The position numbers and the translations under genes were made by a program. Source: an uncultured Methylocystaceae bacterium (lineage in GTDB: Bacteria; Pseudomonadota; Alphaproteobacteria; Rhizobiales; Beijerinckiaceae). Taken from it: a stretch of DNA of 64,000 bases. The notes beneath the pieces were generated by a model that worked only from the letters and a program-made list of their open reading frames with translations, did no database searches and was not told where the DNA came from. The DNA lies in assembly GCA_937870755.1 (NCBI GenBank), contig CALMZV010000093.1:1-64000 (forward strand). Reading direction: 5' to 3'. The number at the start of each line of letters is the position of its first letter. The first letter of the stretch is position 1. Below, piece by piece: positions 29,552-39,280 of the stretch.

Positions 29552-32500
29552 GTCGCATCCTGCGCGCCGGCGCCCGACCATTCCTTGACGCGCGCGAGAT
29601 GGTCGTAGTCGCCGAATCTGCCGGCGAACTGCACGTAAGGACGTGAGCGATAGCCATTGCCGAGAATGCGGAACCAATCGAGCATGTTCCGCAACTGCGT
29701 CCAGTGTTCGTCCACCAGCGCATCGATCCCGACGCCTTTGCCAACGGGGTCGTGCAGACTGCCGCCATCGCGGCCGCCGAATTTCAGGTAACGCAGCTGT
29801 TCGGCGCGGGCGGCGGGCAGGCCGGCGAACGCGCCCCGCGCGAGCATCGCCGCCTCGAGCGTGAGCTGCGGAGAAAAACCCGCTTTCGCCTGTTTCTGCG
29901 ATGGCGGCGCGCCCGTCTTGTAATCGATGATGCGCGCGGCGCCGTTGCGCAACAGCTCGATGCGGTCGGCGCGCGCGCTCAGGCGAAACATCGTTCCGTC
30001 CGCCAGCCGCAGGTCCGTCGCACCGTCGATCTCGCCATAGACGCGGGCGATATCCGGGCGGTATTTGGCCTCGTGCGCGAGCACGTAATCGAGGCCCGCC
30101 TCGATCTGCGGCCAGCGGAACGCGCGCCAGGCGGGATCGGCGAAGAACGGCGCCAGTTCTGCGCGCAGGCGCGCCAGCAGGAGCGCGCGCGCGTGCGCGG
30201 GCGGGGGCGTCTGCGGCCATTCGTCGGCCAGCGCGCGCAACACCGCATGCACGCCCATGCCGATATCGGCGGCGCCCGGTTGGGAATCGAGGGCGCCGAG
30301 CGGCTTCAGATCCAGAATGCGTTCGGCGAAAATCGCGTAAGGATCGCGGCGCAAGGTTTCGATGGCCGTGACGCTCAGCGCGCGCGGGCGCAGGTCGAGC
30401 GGCGGTCTGGGTTCAGGCTGACCCAGCAGCGGCGACGACGCCGGCTTGTCGAGCCGCGCGGCGAGCGCGCGCCAGCCGGCCCCGCGCGCGACGGCCTCTG
30501 TCCATTGTTCCGCGCCGAGCGTGGCCAGGCGCTGCACAAAGCGCGAGGCGACCGTGGGCGCGCCGCCGCGTTTCAACGCGCGCGCGAGCACCACCTGCGG
30601 CGCGCCCATCGCCATCGCGAAATCGTGCGCGCTTTGCCCCACGCGCCGCTCCGGCGGGGGCAGACCGAGCGCGGCGCGCATCGGCCGGTTGAGAAAAGCG
30701 TCGGCCTGCGGCTGCGGCGGCCATACCGCTTCGTCGAGGCCGGCGAGCACGACGAGATCGGCCTCGATCAATCGCGCCTCCAGCGCGCCGAGAATTTTCA
30801 GGCGCGGGTGCGCGCGCTGCGGCCCGCGCACCACCGTTTCCGCCGCCAGCCGCTCGAACAGGCCGCGATAGTCGGCCAGCGTGAGCGCGCTGGCGAGACC
30901 GCCCGACGCCAGCGCATCGAACAACGCCTGCAAGGCGTCCTCGTCCTCGCCGTGCGCGCGCGCATGCGGGCCGCGCAGACGTTCGAGCGCGGCGCGATGA
31001 TCGGCGACCCATGCGGCGAGCGCGCGCGCGCCGGGCGCGGCGAGCGGCGCAAGAATTTCGCGCATCGCGCGCAACAGCGCATCGGCGGCCAACCACCCGC
31101 CTTCGTCGAGCGCGCGTGCGAACGGATGGGCGCGCCGGTCGCGGGCCATGCGGCGGGCCGCGGTCATGCGGGCCGCGGCGTCGGCGTCGAAATACGTGGC
31201 GCGCAAGACCGCGAGCTCCAGCGCGCGCGCGGCGTCCACCGTCTCCGCGCGGCTCGCCAGAGGCGCGACGGTCTCGTGCGCGAGAAGAGCGGCGAGGCTT
31301 ACGTCCGACACATCTTCGTCGGCCGCCTGCAACACGGCGCGCGCGAGCGCGCCGGCCGCCGCCAGGCCCAACGGATCGCCGCCGGAATCGTCCACCTCAA
31401 CGGCCCAGCGACGCAGTTCCGCGCGCACGCGCCGGGCGATGGCGCGGTCGGGCGCGACGAGCGCGGCCGTGCGGCCGGGCGTCTCCAGAGCCGCGCGCAG
31501 GCAGAGCGCGATGGCGAGCGCCTCCTCGCGTTCGTCGGCGGCCTCGATCACGCAAACGTCGTCCATGAGGCGCGCGTCCGCATGGCGTTCGCGCCATGCG
31601 CGCCACTGCGGCGTCGCCTCGCCCGGCGCGAGCGCGGCGGTCACGTAGTCCATACGCGTTTCGAGCGCCGGCGCGCGGCAGCCGAGCGGCCGCACGCTCT
31701 CGCGCGTCGCGTTCAGCCGCTTCAGCAGGCGCGCGAGCATCGCCTGCGGATGCGTGTGGAGCGGCGCGTCCTCGCCCTCGATCATCGCCCAGGCGGCGGC
31801 GTCGCTCGTCTGGTCCAGCCCCGGCAGCACCACAGCGCCGCGTTCGAGCCGACAGATGGCGCGCATGAGCCGCGCGGTCGTCTTGTTGGTCCCGGTCGAT
31901 CCGAGCACGATCATCGGCTCGTGCCGCGCCGTCGTGCGCAGCCTTTCGATCTCGCGCGCGATGAGCGCGACGCGCCGCGCGACCGGCTCCATCAATCCCC
32001 GTTCGGCGAGAATGGCGGGCCAGTTCTTCATCGCCAGACCCAGAAAGGCCGCGGTCACGCCCCAATAATAGGAATGGTCGTCGGCAACGAGACGCGAGAA
32101 GCCGTCCCATGGCGTCTCCTCGATCAGGAATTCGTCGATCAGCCGCGCCAGTTCGCCGGCAAGGCCGACGGCGTCCGCCGGCGTCGCGCCCACGACGAGC
32201 GCCTCGCGCGGGTCGAGCGCGAACGATCCGTCCGGATGCATGCCGAGGATCGCGCCTTCGAGCGCACGCGTCCAGGCGAGCACGACATCAGTGAGCAGCA
32301 GGCGGCGTTCGATGTCGCCGACCGGCGGCGGCAAATCGACGGCCGCCAGTTCCGCCGCACCCTCGCCCGTATGCGCGCCGAAAATCGCTTCTTCCTCGTC
32401 CGGCGCGCCCAGCGGTCTTATGCGCGGCAGGAGCGTGGCGCGGCCTTGCGCGCGCGCGGCGAATGCGGCGGCGAGCGCGCGGCCGGCGCGGCGCGTGGGC

Positions 32501-32637
32501 GTGAAGACGGTGAGATCGGCAAGCGACAGCGGATCGGCGCCAAGGCCGGGTAGAATTTCGCCGGCCAGCAGCGCATCGACGAACGTTGCGAGAAACGGCG
32601 CGCCGGCAGGAATGGAAAACAGCCGCGGGGCGGACAT
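29548..32637 (-). CDS. addB: double-strand break repair protein AddB, alphaproteobacterial type
   Basis: 1029 residues. The N-terminal helicase-like half (FTPTRRAGRALAAAF) lacks a proper Walker A, as in the proteobacterial AddB group, so it is probably structural and Chi-sensing. The C-terminal RecB-like nuclease has LSARADRIELL, IIDYKTGAPPSQKQ and LTLEAAMLARGAF. The cysteines that hold a 4Fe-4S cluster in Bacillus AddB are absent from the nuclease domain. ATG 32637 starts MSAPRLFSIPAG, one base after the murU stop. Confidence 0.92.
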   Translation of the reverse strand: MSAPRLFSIPAGAPFLATFVDALLAGEILPGLGADPLSLADLTVFTPTRRAGRALAAAFAARAQGRATLLPRIRPLGAPDEEEAIFGAHTGEGAAELAAVDLPPPVGDIERRLLLTDVVLAWTRALEGAILGMHPDGSFALDPREALVVGATPADAVGLAGELARLIDEFLIEETPWDGFSRLVADDHSYYWGVTAAFLGLAMKNWPAILAERGLMEPVARRVALIAREIERLRTTARHEPMIVLGSTGTNKTTARLMRAICRLERGAVVLPGLDQTSDAAAWAMIEGEDAPLHTHPQAMLARLLKRLNATRESVRPLGCRAPALETRMDYVTAALAPGEATPQWRAWRERHADARLMDDVCVIEAADEREEALAIALCLRAALETPGRTAALVAPDRAIARRVRAELRRWAVEVDDSGGDPLGLAAAGALARAVLQAADEDVSDVSLAALLAHETVAPLASRAETVDAARALELAVLRATYFDADAAARMTAARRMARDRRAHPFARALDEGGWLAADALLRAMREILAPLAAPGARALAAWVADHRAALERLRGPHARAHGEDEDALQALFDALASGGLASALTLADYRGLFERLAAETVVRGPQRAHPRLKILGALEARLIEADLVVLAGLDEAVWPPQPQADAFLNRPMRAALGLPPPERRVGQSAHDFAMAMGAPQVVLARALKRGGAPTVASRFVQRLATLGAEQWTEAVARGAGWRALAARLDKPASSPLLGQPEPRPPLDLRPRALSVTAIETLRRDPYAIFAERILDLKPLGALDSQPGAADIGMGVHAVLRALADEWPQTPPPAHARALLLARLRAELAPFFADPAWRAFRWPQIEAGLDYVLAHEAKYRPDIARVYGEIDGATDLRLADGTMFRLSARADRIELLRNGAARIIDYKTGAPPSQKQAKAGFSPQLTLEAAMLARGAFAGLPAARAEQLRYLKFGGRDGGSLHDPVGKGVGIDALVDEHWTQLRNMLDWFRILGNGYRSRPYVQFAGRFGDYDHLARVKEWSGAGAQDAT

Positions 32638-32638
32638 T

Positions 32639-33376
32639 TCAGCCGGTCGAGCGCGCGATGGCGCGTTCGGCTTCCTCGATCGCCGGCGGCGCGCCCACAT
32701 GCAGCCACGCGCCGGAAAGCCGCACGCCGAACAACCGCCCCATTTCCGCGGCGGCGAAGAAATAGGGCGCGAGACGGAAGACGTCCTCGCGCGCCGCCTC
32801 GAACAGTTGCGGCTTCACGATGCCGACGCCGGCGTAGACGAACGGCGCGGTTTCGCGTTCGGCGCGTTTGATGAGGCGTCCGTCCGGCGTCATGAGAAAA
32901 TCGCCGGGCCAGTCGACGCCGACGCTCGTTGTGGTCGCCGCGACGAGCAGCAGCACGTCCATCTCCTCGGGCCGCCAGGCGTCGGCGAGCGCCGTCAGCG
33001 CGGGGCGTGGCCCTTCAAGCCACAGCGCATCGGTGTTGCAGATGAAAAACGGCGCCGCGCCGAGCAGCGGCAGAACCTTCCTGATGCCGCCGCCCTGGTC
33101 GAGCAGTTTCGCGCGCTCGTCCGAAACGACGATGCGTGGATGCGCGCGGCCGTCGCGCATGCGTCGTTCGAGCGCGCGTTCGATCATGTCGGGCAGATGA
33201 TGCACGTTGACGATCGCCTGTTCGACGCCGGCCTCGGCGAGACGATCGAGCATGTGGTCGAGCATGGTGCGGCCCGCCACCTTCACGAGCGGCTTGGGCA
33301 GCGTGTCGGTGATCGGCCGCATGCGCGTGCCAAGCCCGGCGGCGAACACCATCGCGTTTTTTGGCATGTTCGTCAT
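32639..33376 (-). CDS. murU: N-acetylmuramate 1-phosphate uridylyltransferase
   Basis: Sugar-1-phosphate nucleotidyltransferase of 245 residues with the N-terminal loop GLGTRMRPITDTLPKPLVKVAG and metal-binding ICNTDALW. It follows the AmgK kinase domain gene with only 6 bp between. The AmgK/MurU pair converts recycled MurNAc to UDP-MurNAc without going through GlcNAc-6-P. The pairing supports MurU rather than a generic NDP-sugar pyrophosphorylase. The function is inferred from family and context. Confidence 0.88.
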   Translation of the reverse strand: MTNMPKNAMVFAAGLGTRMRPITDTLPKPLVKVAGRTMLDHMLDRLAEAGVEQAIVNVHHLPDMIERALERRMRDGRAHPRIVVSDERAKLLDQGGGIRKVLPLLGAAPFFICNTDALWLEGPRPALTALADAWRPEEMDVLLLVAATTTSVGVDWPGDFLMTPDGRLIKRAERETAPFVYAGVGIVKPQLFEAAREDVFRLAPYFFAAAEMGRLFGVRLSGAWLHVGAPPAIEEAERAIARSTG

Positions 33377-33382
33377 GACGGT

Positions 33383-34933
33383 TCAGGCTTCGTCGCTCAT
33401 GAGACGCGGCGTATGCGTCTCGTGCCACGTGCGCACCGCCTCGAGCGCGGGATGGGCGAGGTTCTTGCGCAGGTAGCGACGCACGCGCGGAATATGCGCG
33501 AGATAGGCCGGCTTGTTGTCGCGCCGGTCGAGCCGCGCGAAAATGCCGAGGATCTTCGTGGCCCGCTGCGCGCCGAGAATGGCGTAGGCGCGCGCGAACG
33601 CGGCCATGTCGAAGGCCGGCTCCTTCGCACGCCGCAATTGCGCGTAATGGCCAAGCAGGCGCAACTCCAGATCGTCCGACACCGTCACGCGCGCATCCTG
33701 CAGGAGCGAGACGACATCGTAGGCCGGGTGGCCCATCACGCAGTCCTGAAAATCGAGAACGCCGATGCGCGCCATCCCCTCGCGGTCCGCGAGCCACAGA
33801 AGGTTTGGCGAATGGAAATCGCGCAGCGTCCATGTCGGGCTGGCGCCCGCCACTTCGTTGGCGGCATGGCGCCACAGATTGACGAAACTGGCGCGATGGC
33901 CGGAGGCGATCGACACTTTGGCGATGTGCGGCGCGTACCAGTCGACAAGCAGTTCGATTTCGATCAGCAGCGCGTCGAGATCGTAGGGCGGGATGCGATA
34001 GGTTTCCTCGTCGGGACCTGGAACGGCGTCGGGCAGGGCCTGCGCGTGCAGATGGGCGAGCACGCCGAGCGCCTGCGCGTAGCGCTCGCGGATCGGCCCC
34101 TCGGCGTCGACCACGCTTTCGTTTCCCAGATCCTCGATGACGGCGAACCCGCCTTCTGGATCGGCCGCATAGACGCGCGGCGCCGACAGCCCCTGTTTGC
34201 GCAACGCCTCGTCGATCGCCAGAAACGGGCGGATGTTTTCGGCGAGCCGCGCGATGGCGCTGTAGGGCTTGCCGAACCGCACGGGCGGTCCATCCGGCCG
34301 CGGCGGCGAGATCATGAGAATGGCGCTGTCGCCGTCGGCGCGCTCCAGCCGCTCGTAGGCGCGGGTGGAGGCGTCGCCGAGCATGAAGATGCGGCGCGCG
34401 CGGTCCCAGCCCGCGCGGCGCAGGATGGCGTCCACCCCACGCGCGCGCTGCACGCGCGGCGCGAAGGCGCCGTGGCCGACAAGTTCGATCTCGCGCACGT
34501 CCTCGCCATCAGCCCCGGCGACGAGCCGGACATCGAGCCGGTCGGCCGGCAACAGATCGCCCGCGCGCTCGGCCCATTCGATCAGCACCAGCGCGCTTTC
34601 GGTCGCCTCGTCCCAGCCGAGCTCGGCGAGTTCGGCCGGATCGCCGATGCGATAGAGATCGGCGTGGACGATGGGAAATTTCGGCCCCTCGTAAACCTGC
34701 ATGAGGGTGAAGGTGGGGCTCGGCGCCTCCAGCTCCGAATCGTTCATCAGCTTGCGGATGAGCGCGCGCGCGAACGTGGTCTTGCCGGCGCCCAGATCGC
34801 CGGTCAGCGTCACCAGATCGCCGGCGCCAACCAGTTCGGCGACCAGTTCGGCCAGCCGTTCGGTCTGCGCCTCGCCGATGGCCAGATGGCGCCATGCCGC
34901 GCGCGGCGCGGCCAGGGCTGCGGGGCCGCTCAT
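33383..34933 (-). CDS. TsaE-AmgK fusion protein
   Basis: 516 residues with two parts. Residues about 10-165 are TsaE, the ATPase of the threonylcarbamoyl-adenosine tRNA modification complex: Walker A TGDLGAGKTTFARAL, then APSPTFTLMQVY, HADLYRI and LIEWAERAGDLLP. Residues about 185-516 are an aminoglycoside-phosphotransferase-like sugar kinase matching AmgK (MurNAc/GlcNAc anomeric kinase), with the brace LRDFHSPNLLW and metal-binding VLDFQDCVMGHPAYD. The fusion is common in Hyphomicrobiales and is not a sequencing artefact, since the frame is open throughout. Its start overlaps the divL stop in an ATGA. Confidence 0.93.
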   Translation of the reverse strand: MSGPAALAAPRAAWRHLAIGEAQTERLAELVAELVGAGDLVTLTGDLGAGKTTFARALIRKLMNDSELEAPSPTFTLMQVYEGPKFPIVHADLYRIGDPAELAELGWDEATESALVLIEWAERAGDLLPADRLDVRLVAGADGEDVREIELVGHGAFAPRVQRARGVDAILRRAGWDRARRIFMLGDASTRAYERLERADGDSAILMISPPRPDGPPVRFGKPYSAIARLAENIRPFLAIDEALRKQGLSAPRVYAADPEGGFAVIEDLGNESVVDAEGPIRERYAQALGVLAHLHAQALPDAVPGPDEETYRIPPYDLDALLIEIELLVDWYAPHIAKVSIASGHRASFVNLWRHAANEVAGASPTWTLRDFHSPNLLWLADREGMARIGVLDFQDCVMGHPAYDVVSLLQDARVTVSDDLELRLLGHYAQLRRAKEPAFDMAAFARAYAILGAQRATKILGIFARLDRRDNKPAYLAHIPRVRRYLRKNLAHPALEAVRTWHETHTPRLMSDEA

Positions 34934-37527
34934 GCGCGGGTCCGCTCGCGCGGGGCGTCGACGCTCTGGTCGACTCCTTCTGCGGGAAATATGCAGGTCA
35001 CGACCGTTCCTTCTCCGGGCGCGGAATCGATCTGGATGCGTCCGCCGTGCAGTTCCACCAGCGCCCGCACGATCGACAGGCCGATGCCGACGCCGCGATG
35101 GCGCGAGCCTATCGTATGCGAGCGGAACCGGTCGAACACTTTGTCGAGCACGTCCGGCGGAATGCCGCGGCCGGCGTCCTTCACCTTGAACACGATCTCC
35201 GAACCGCGCCGCATGGCCGCCAGCGTCACCGTCTGGCCGTGCTCCGAGAAACCGATGGCGTTCGACAGAAGGTTGAACAGTATCTGGCGCACGCGCTTTC
35301 GATCGGCGCGGAAGGCGCCGATGTCGTCAAGCGCGACGATCGACAGTTCGATGCCTGATTCCGTCAGGCGGTCCTGCACGCCAACGGCGGCGGCCTGCAT
35401 CGTCTCGCGGATGTCGACCGTCTCCAGATCGAGCTGCATCGCGTTCTTGTCGATGGTGGCGAGATCGAGAATGTCGTTGATGATGGCCAGCAGCGCGGAC
35501 GACGACTGCATGACGAAGCGCACGTATTCGCGCTGGCGCGCGGTGAGCGGGCCGATGCTCTCCTCGTTGAGCAGCTGGATGAAGCCGATGATGTTGGTGA
35601 GCGGCGAGCGCAGCTCGTAGGAAATATGATGCACGAAATCGTTGCGCAGGTTTTCCGCGTCGATCAGCGCGCGATTGCGCTCGGTCAGCGCGCGCTCCAC
35701 GCTCACCTGCGCCGTCACGTCGATGAAGGTGACGAGCGTGGCGCCGTCGGGCAGCGGCTGTGCGGCGCAGTCGAGCACGTCGCCGTCCTTGCGCTCGAGC
35801 CGCGCCGAAAGGCCGACGCGCTGTTCGTGCAGGCCGGTGACGACCTCGCGGATGCGCGACCAGCCGTCCGCGATCGCGCATTCGGGCGCGCAGCGCTGCG
35901 CGATGGCGTCGAAATGCGGACGCGCGACGAGCGCGGCCTCGTCCAGCCGCCACAGGCGGGCGAAAGCGGGGTTGTGAAGTTTCAGCCGCCCGTCGGTGCC
36001 GAACACCGCGACGCCTTCCTGCAACTGGTCGAGCGTTTCGCCCTGCACGCGCGTGAGCGCATTGAACTGCGATTCGAGATTGAACCGCTCGGACACGTCG
36101 TCGAACAGATAGGTCACGCCGCCCTGCGGGCCGGGATGCGAGACCACGCGCAGCGTGCGACCGTCCGGCAGATACCAGATATTGTCGCGCGTCTCGGGCG
36201 ACTGGTAGGCGGCGAGCACGCTCTGGCGCCAGGCGCGGAAATCGGCGTGTTCGGGCAGGCGGCGCTCGGCGCGCAGGCGGTCGAGCACTTCCGGATCGCT
36301 CGGGTGCTGGTCGAGAAAGGCCTGCGGCAGACCCCACAACTGGCGATAGGCGGCGTTGTGGAAGGCCAACCGTTTCCTGCCGTCGAAAATGGCGACGGCG
36401 GTCGACAACTGGTCGAGCGTGCGCGCGTGCGATTCCATCTGGCGCTCGAGATCGCCGCGCATGGTCTCCAGTTCGCTGAGGTCGCGTGCGAAGGCGACGG
36501 AGCCGAACGGCGAAGGCACGTCCACGATGTCGATGAGGCGACGCTCGCCCGAAACGAGCGCGTTGAGCCGCGCGCGCCAGGCCTCGCCGGCGCCGACCGC
36601 GCGGGTGGCGGCTTCGCGCGCCTCGTGGTCGAGCAGTTCGAGTTTCTTTTCCGCCGCGTCCGCGCCGTCGCGCGCCTCGACCGCGCGCGCGTAGGCCGCG
36701 TTGACCCACACGAGCTTGCCGGTCTTGTCGCGCATCCACACCGCGTCCGAGACCGCGTCGAGCATCGCGCGCGTCGCCTCCATCTGCGCGTTCAGTTCCC
36801 CGTGGCGCTGGCGCAGCGCGAGCAATTCCATCCGGTCGCCCGATACATCGCGGATGCGCAGGATGGCGCGGCCGGCGATGGCGCGACCTTCGGCCTCCAG
36901 ATGCCGGCCCGACACGCTCACGAGCGACATGCGGAACCCTTCGCCGCGCGCGCGCAGCCGTTCGACCGAGGCGTCGAGCCGCTGGGCGAGCGCGGGCTCG
37001 AGCCACGCGCCGAACCCGAGAACCCGGCGCGGCACCGGCGCGTCGGTCACCAGCGCGATGTCGCCCTCGATATCGGGCTCGCCGCTCGGCGCGCCCCACG
37101 CCACAATGATCTGCGGTTCGGCCGACAAGAACACGCGGGCGCGATCGAGCTGGGCGCGCGCGGCGTCCAGTTCGCCCACGAGCGCGCGCTCGCGCTGCGT
37201 CCATTGCTGACGGCCGGTCAGATGCAGCATGGCCGTGATGGCGGAAAACAGCACCAGGCCGACGATCACCGACACGCCGACGATCGACGGCTCGTGAATG
37301 GGCGCGGCCGCGAGATCGCCTGGCGCGGCGGCGAAGACCGGCGACACGCTCGCCATGAAGGCGCTCGTCGCGCGCGCAAACGGGCGGCCACAACGGCGCG
37401 CCCCGGGAACGGGCGGCGCGGGCGGGCGCTCCGCGCCCCCATACTCGTCGCCTCCGCTTTCCCGCCGCAGCCCCATGCGCTTTCCTTTCAAGGCGCACGA
37501 AGACGCCCGGCCAAAGCCAGGGCGCAT
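34930..37527 (-). CDS. divL: DivL-like PAS sensor kinase with Tyr at the phospho-acceptor site
   Basis: 865 residues. A basic N-terminal tail and one membrane helix (IVGVSVIVGLVLFSAITAMLH region) precede several PAS domains spread over about 100-600. A HisKA/HATPase module follows. The H-box reads HHISYELRSPL: Tyr637 replaces the phospho-acceptor His of SHELRTPL. The ATPase motifs look intact (LFNLLSNAIGF, DAGRGIPPD, GVGIGLSIV). This Tyr is the hallmark of DivL, the Caulobacter scaffold that modulates CckA and reads DivK. ATG 37527 has a perfect AAGGAGG seven bases upstream. ATG 37476 with AAAGGAAAG is an alternative, and GTG 37557 is less likely. First gene of an overlapping cluster with tsaE-amgK, murU, addB and addA. 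Confidence 0.88.
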   Translation of the reverse strand: MRPGFGRASSCALKGKRMGLRRESGGDEYGGAERPPAPPVPGARRCGRPFARATSAFMASVSPVFAAAPGDLAAAPIHEPSIVGVSVIVGLVLFSAITAMLHLTGRQQWTQRERALVGELDAARAQLDRARVFLSAEPQIIVAWGAPSGEPDIEGDIALVTDAPVPRRVLGFGAWLEPALAQRLDASVERLRARGEGFRMSLVSVSGRHLEAEGRAIAGRAILRIRDVSGDRMELLALRQRHGELNAQMEATRAMLDAVSDAVWMRDKTGKLVWVNAAYARAVEARDGADAAEKKLELLDHEAREAATRAVGAGEAWRARLNALVSGERRLIDIVDVPSPFGSVAFARDLSELETMRGDLERQMESHARTLDQLSTAVAIFDGRKRLAFHNAAYRQLWGLPQAFLDQHPSDPEVLDRLRAERRLPEHADFRAWRQSVLAAYQSPETRDNIWYLPDGRTLRVVSHPGPQGGVTYLFDDVSERFNLESQFNALTRVQGETLDQLQEGVAVFGTDGRLKLHNPAFARLWRLDEAALVARPHFDAIAQRCAPECAIADGWSRIREVVTGLHEQRVGLSARLERKDGDVLDCAAQPLPDGATLVTFIDVTAQVSVERALTERNRALIDAENLRNDFVHHISYELRSPLTNIIGFIQLLNEESIGPLTARQREYVRFVMQSSSALLAIINDILDLATIDKNAMQLDLETVDIRETMQAAAVGVQDRLTESGIELSIVALDDIGAFRADRKRVRQILFNLLSNAIGFSEHGQTVTLAAMRRGSEIVFKVKDAGRGIPPDVLDKVFDRFRSHTIGSRHRGVGIGLSIVRALVELHGGRIQIDSAPGEGTVVTCIFPAEGVDQSVDAPRERTRA

Positions 37528-37705
37528 GCTGCGGCCTCCTTCGGCCGCGTCCGCCACGCCGCCGAATCAGATCAATTTAGCCCTACCGCAGGATTTTGAG
37601 AACGTGGTTAACGCAACATAAATGCGACGCATTGGCGCCGGCGCGCACGAAAACGGCGGCGAACCGCCGGTTCGCCGCCGCAAGCATCCGCAAACCGCCG
37701 CACGA

Positions 37706-39112
37706 TCAGTAGCGATAGTGGTCCGGCTTGAAGGGGCCGGCCTGCGGCAGGCCGAGATAGGCGGCCTGCGCCTGCGTCATCCTGGTCAGTTTCACGCCGA
37801 TCTTGTCGAGGTGGAGCGAGGCCACCTTCTCGTCGAGGTGTTTGGGCAGCGTGTAGACCTTCTTCTGGTAGTCGCCCTGCCTGGTCCACAGTTCGATCTG
37901 CGCCAGCGTCTGGTTGGTGAAGGACGCGGACATGACGAACGAGGGATGGCCGGTGGCGTTGCCGAGATTCACGAGCCGGCCTTCCGACAGCAGGATGATG
38001 CGCTTGCCGTCGGCGAACTCGACCTCGTCGACCTGCGGCTTGACGTTGTGCCACTTGAAGTTCTTCAGGCCGGCGACCTGAATTTCCGAATCGAAATGGC
38101 CGATGTTGCAGACGATGGCGCGGTCCTTCATCGCGCGCATGTGCTCCACGGTGATGACATCCACGTTGCCGGTGGCGGTGACGAAAATGTCGGCGCGCGC
38201 GGCCGCGTCCTCCATCGTCGTCACCTCATAGCCTTCCATCGCCGCCTGGAGGGCGCAGATCGGATCGATTTCCGACACCATGACGCGACAGCCGGCGTTG
38301 CGCAGCGAGGCGGCCGAACCCTTGCCCACGTCGCCGAACCCCGCGACCATCGCCACCTTGCCGGCCATCATGACGTCCGTGCCGCGGCGGATTCCGTCGA
38401 CCAGCGACTCGCGACAGCCGTAGAGATTGTCGAATTTCGATTTGGTCACGGAATCGTTGACGTTGATGGCAGGCCACAGCAGGCGGCCTTCCTTCTCCAT
38501 CACATAAAGACGATGGACGCCCGTCGTCGTCTCCTCCGTCACGCCGCGGATCGCCTCCGCATGGCGGCGGTAGTAGCCGGGGTTGGATTTCAGGCGGCGC
38601 TTGATGGCCGCAAACAGAACTTCTTCTTCCTCGTTGCCGGGCTTGTCGAGAAAGGCGGTCTCGCCATCCTCGGCGCGCAAACCCAGATGGATCAGCAAAG
38701 TGGCGTCGCCGCCGTCGTCCAGCAGCATGTTCGGCGCGCCGCCGTCGCCCCATTCGAATATCTTGTGGGTGTACTCCCAGTAATCCTCCAGGCTCTCGCC
38801 CTTGCGCGCGAACACCGGCGTGCCGGCGGCCGCGATGGCGGCGGCCGCGTGGTCCTGCGTCGAATAGATGTTGCACGAGGCCCAGCGCACGTCCGCGCCG
38901 AGCGCCTTCAGCGTCTCGATCAGCACGGCCGTCTGGATGGTCATGTGCAGCGAGCCGGCGATGCGCGCGCCCTTGAGCGGTTGGGCCTGCCCGTATTCGG
39001 CGCGGGTCGCCATCAGGCCCGGCATTTCGGTTTCGGCGATGGCGATTTCCTTGCGGCCCCAGTCGGCCAGGCCGATGTCGGCGACCGCGTAATCACTGAA
39101 CTGATGAGTCAT
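37706..39112 (-). CDS. ahcY: adenosylhomocysteinase
   Basis: S-adenosylhomocysteine hydrolase of 468 residues, cytoplasmic, splitting SAH to adenosine and homocysteine and so relieving product inhibition of methyltransferases. The N terminus [27 protein letters not shown], the NAD-binding [13 protein letters not shown] and the C-terminal PDHYRY ending are characteristic. It contains the extra 30-40 residue insert typical of proteobacterial enzymes. It is transcribed from a well-defined leader with a promoter and an operator-like palindrome. The stop lies 178 bp upstream of divL, so read-through into divL is possible. Confidence 0.97.
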   Translation of the reverse strand: MTHQFSDYAVADIGLADWGRKEIAIAETEMPGLMATRAEYGQAQPLKGARIAGSLHMTIQTAVLIETLKALGADVRWASCNIYSTQDHAAAAIAAAGTPVFARKGESLEDYWEYTHKIFEWGDGGAPNMLLDDGGDATLLIHLGLRAEDGETAFLDKPGNEEEEVLFAAIKRRLKSNPGYYRRHAEAIRGVTEETTTGVHRLYVMEKEGRLLWPAINVNDSVTKSKFDNLYGCRESLVDGIRRGTDVMMAGKVAMVAGFGDVGKGSAASLRNAGCRVMVSEIDPICALQAAMEGYEVTTMEDAAARADIFVTATGNVDVITVEHMRAMKDRAIVCNIGHFDSEIQVAGLKNFKWHNVKPQVDEVEFADGKRIILLSEGRLVNLGNATGHPSFVMSASFTNQTLAQIELWTRQGDYQKKVYTLPKHLDEKVASLHLDKIGVKLTRMTQAQAAYLGLPQAGPFKPDHYRY

Positions 39113-39141
39113 TTGTCGCGCCCTGCTGAATTTCGGCGCGT

Positions 39142-39170
39142 CCTATAGCAGCGAGGCGTCGCGAAGGCAA
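39142..39170 (-). promoter_or_regulatory. candidate promoter of ahcY
   Basis: On the minus strand TTGCCT (39170-39165) and TATAGG (39147-39142) are separated by exactly 17 bp, about 30 bp upstream of the ahcY ATG. The upstream edge of the -35 touches the inverted repeat at 39170-39193, so a protein bound there would block or contact RNA polymerase. Confidence 0.6.
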
Positions 39171-39193
39171 TAAAGACATAAACAAGTCTTTAT
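39170..39193. promoter_or_regulatory. palindromic operator candidate upstream of ahcY
   Basis: Perfect inverted repeat ATAAAGAC, 8-base spacer, GTCTTTAT, in an AT-rich patch that stands out from the surrounding GC-rich DNA. It abuts the ahcY -35 element. ArsR-family regulators that sense SAH or SAM (SahR-type) bind AT-rich palindromes with an AAAGA core upstream of SAM-cycle genes in proteobacteria; this is a plausible but untested match. Confidence 0.55.
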
Positions 39194-39280
39194 ATGAATC
39201 GGATTCGATGCGGGGAACGCGGCAATTGTCGGGTCGACCTTTACCGTCGGTTTAGGCGATGCAACCTATAGTCGCAATCG

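Noticed and set aside
26315-32553. Long plus-strand open frames (up to about 950 codons) antisense to addA and addB
   Set aside because: Arg/Ala-rich low-complexity shadows of real genes that show full motif sets on the minus strand.
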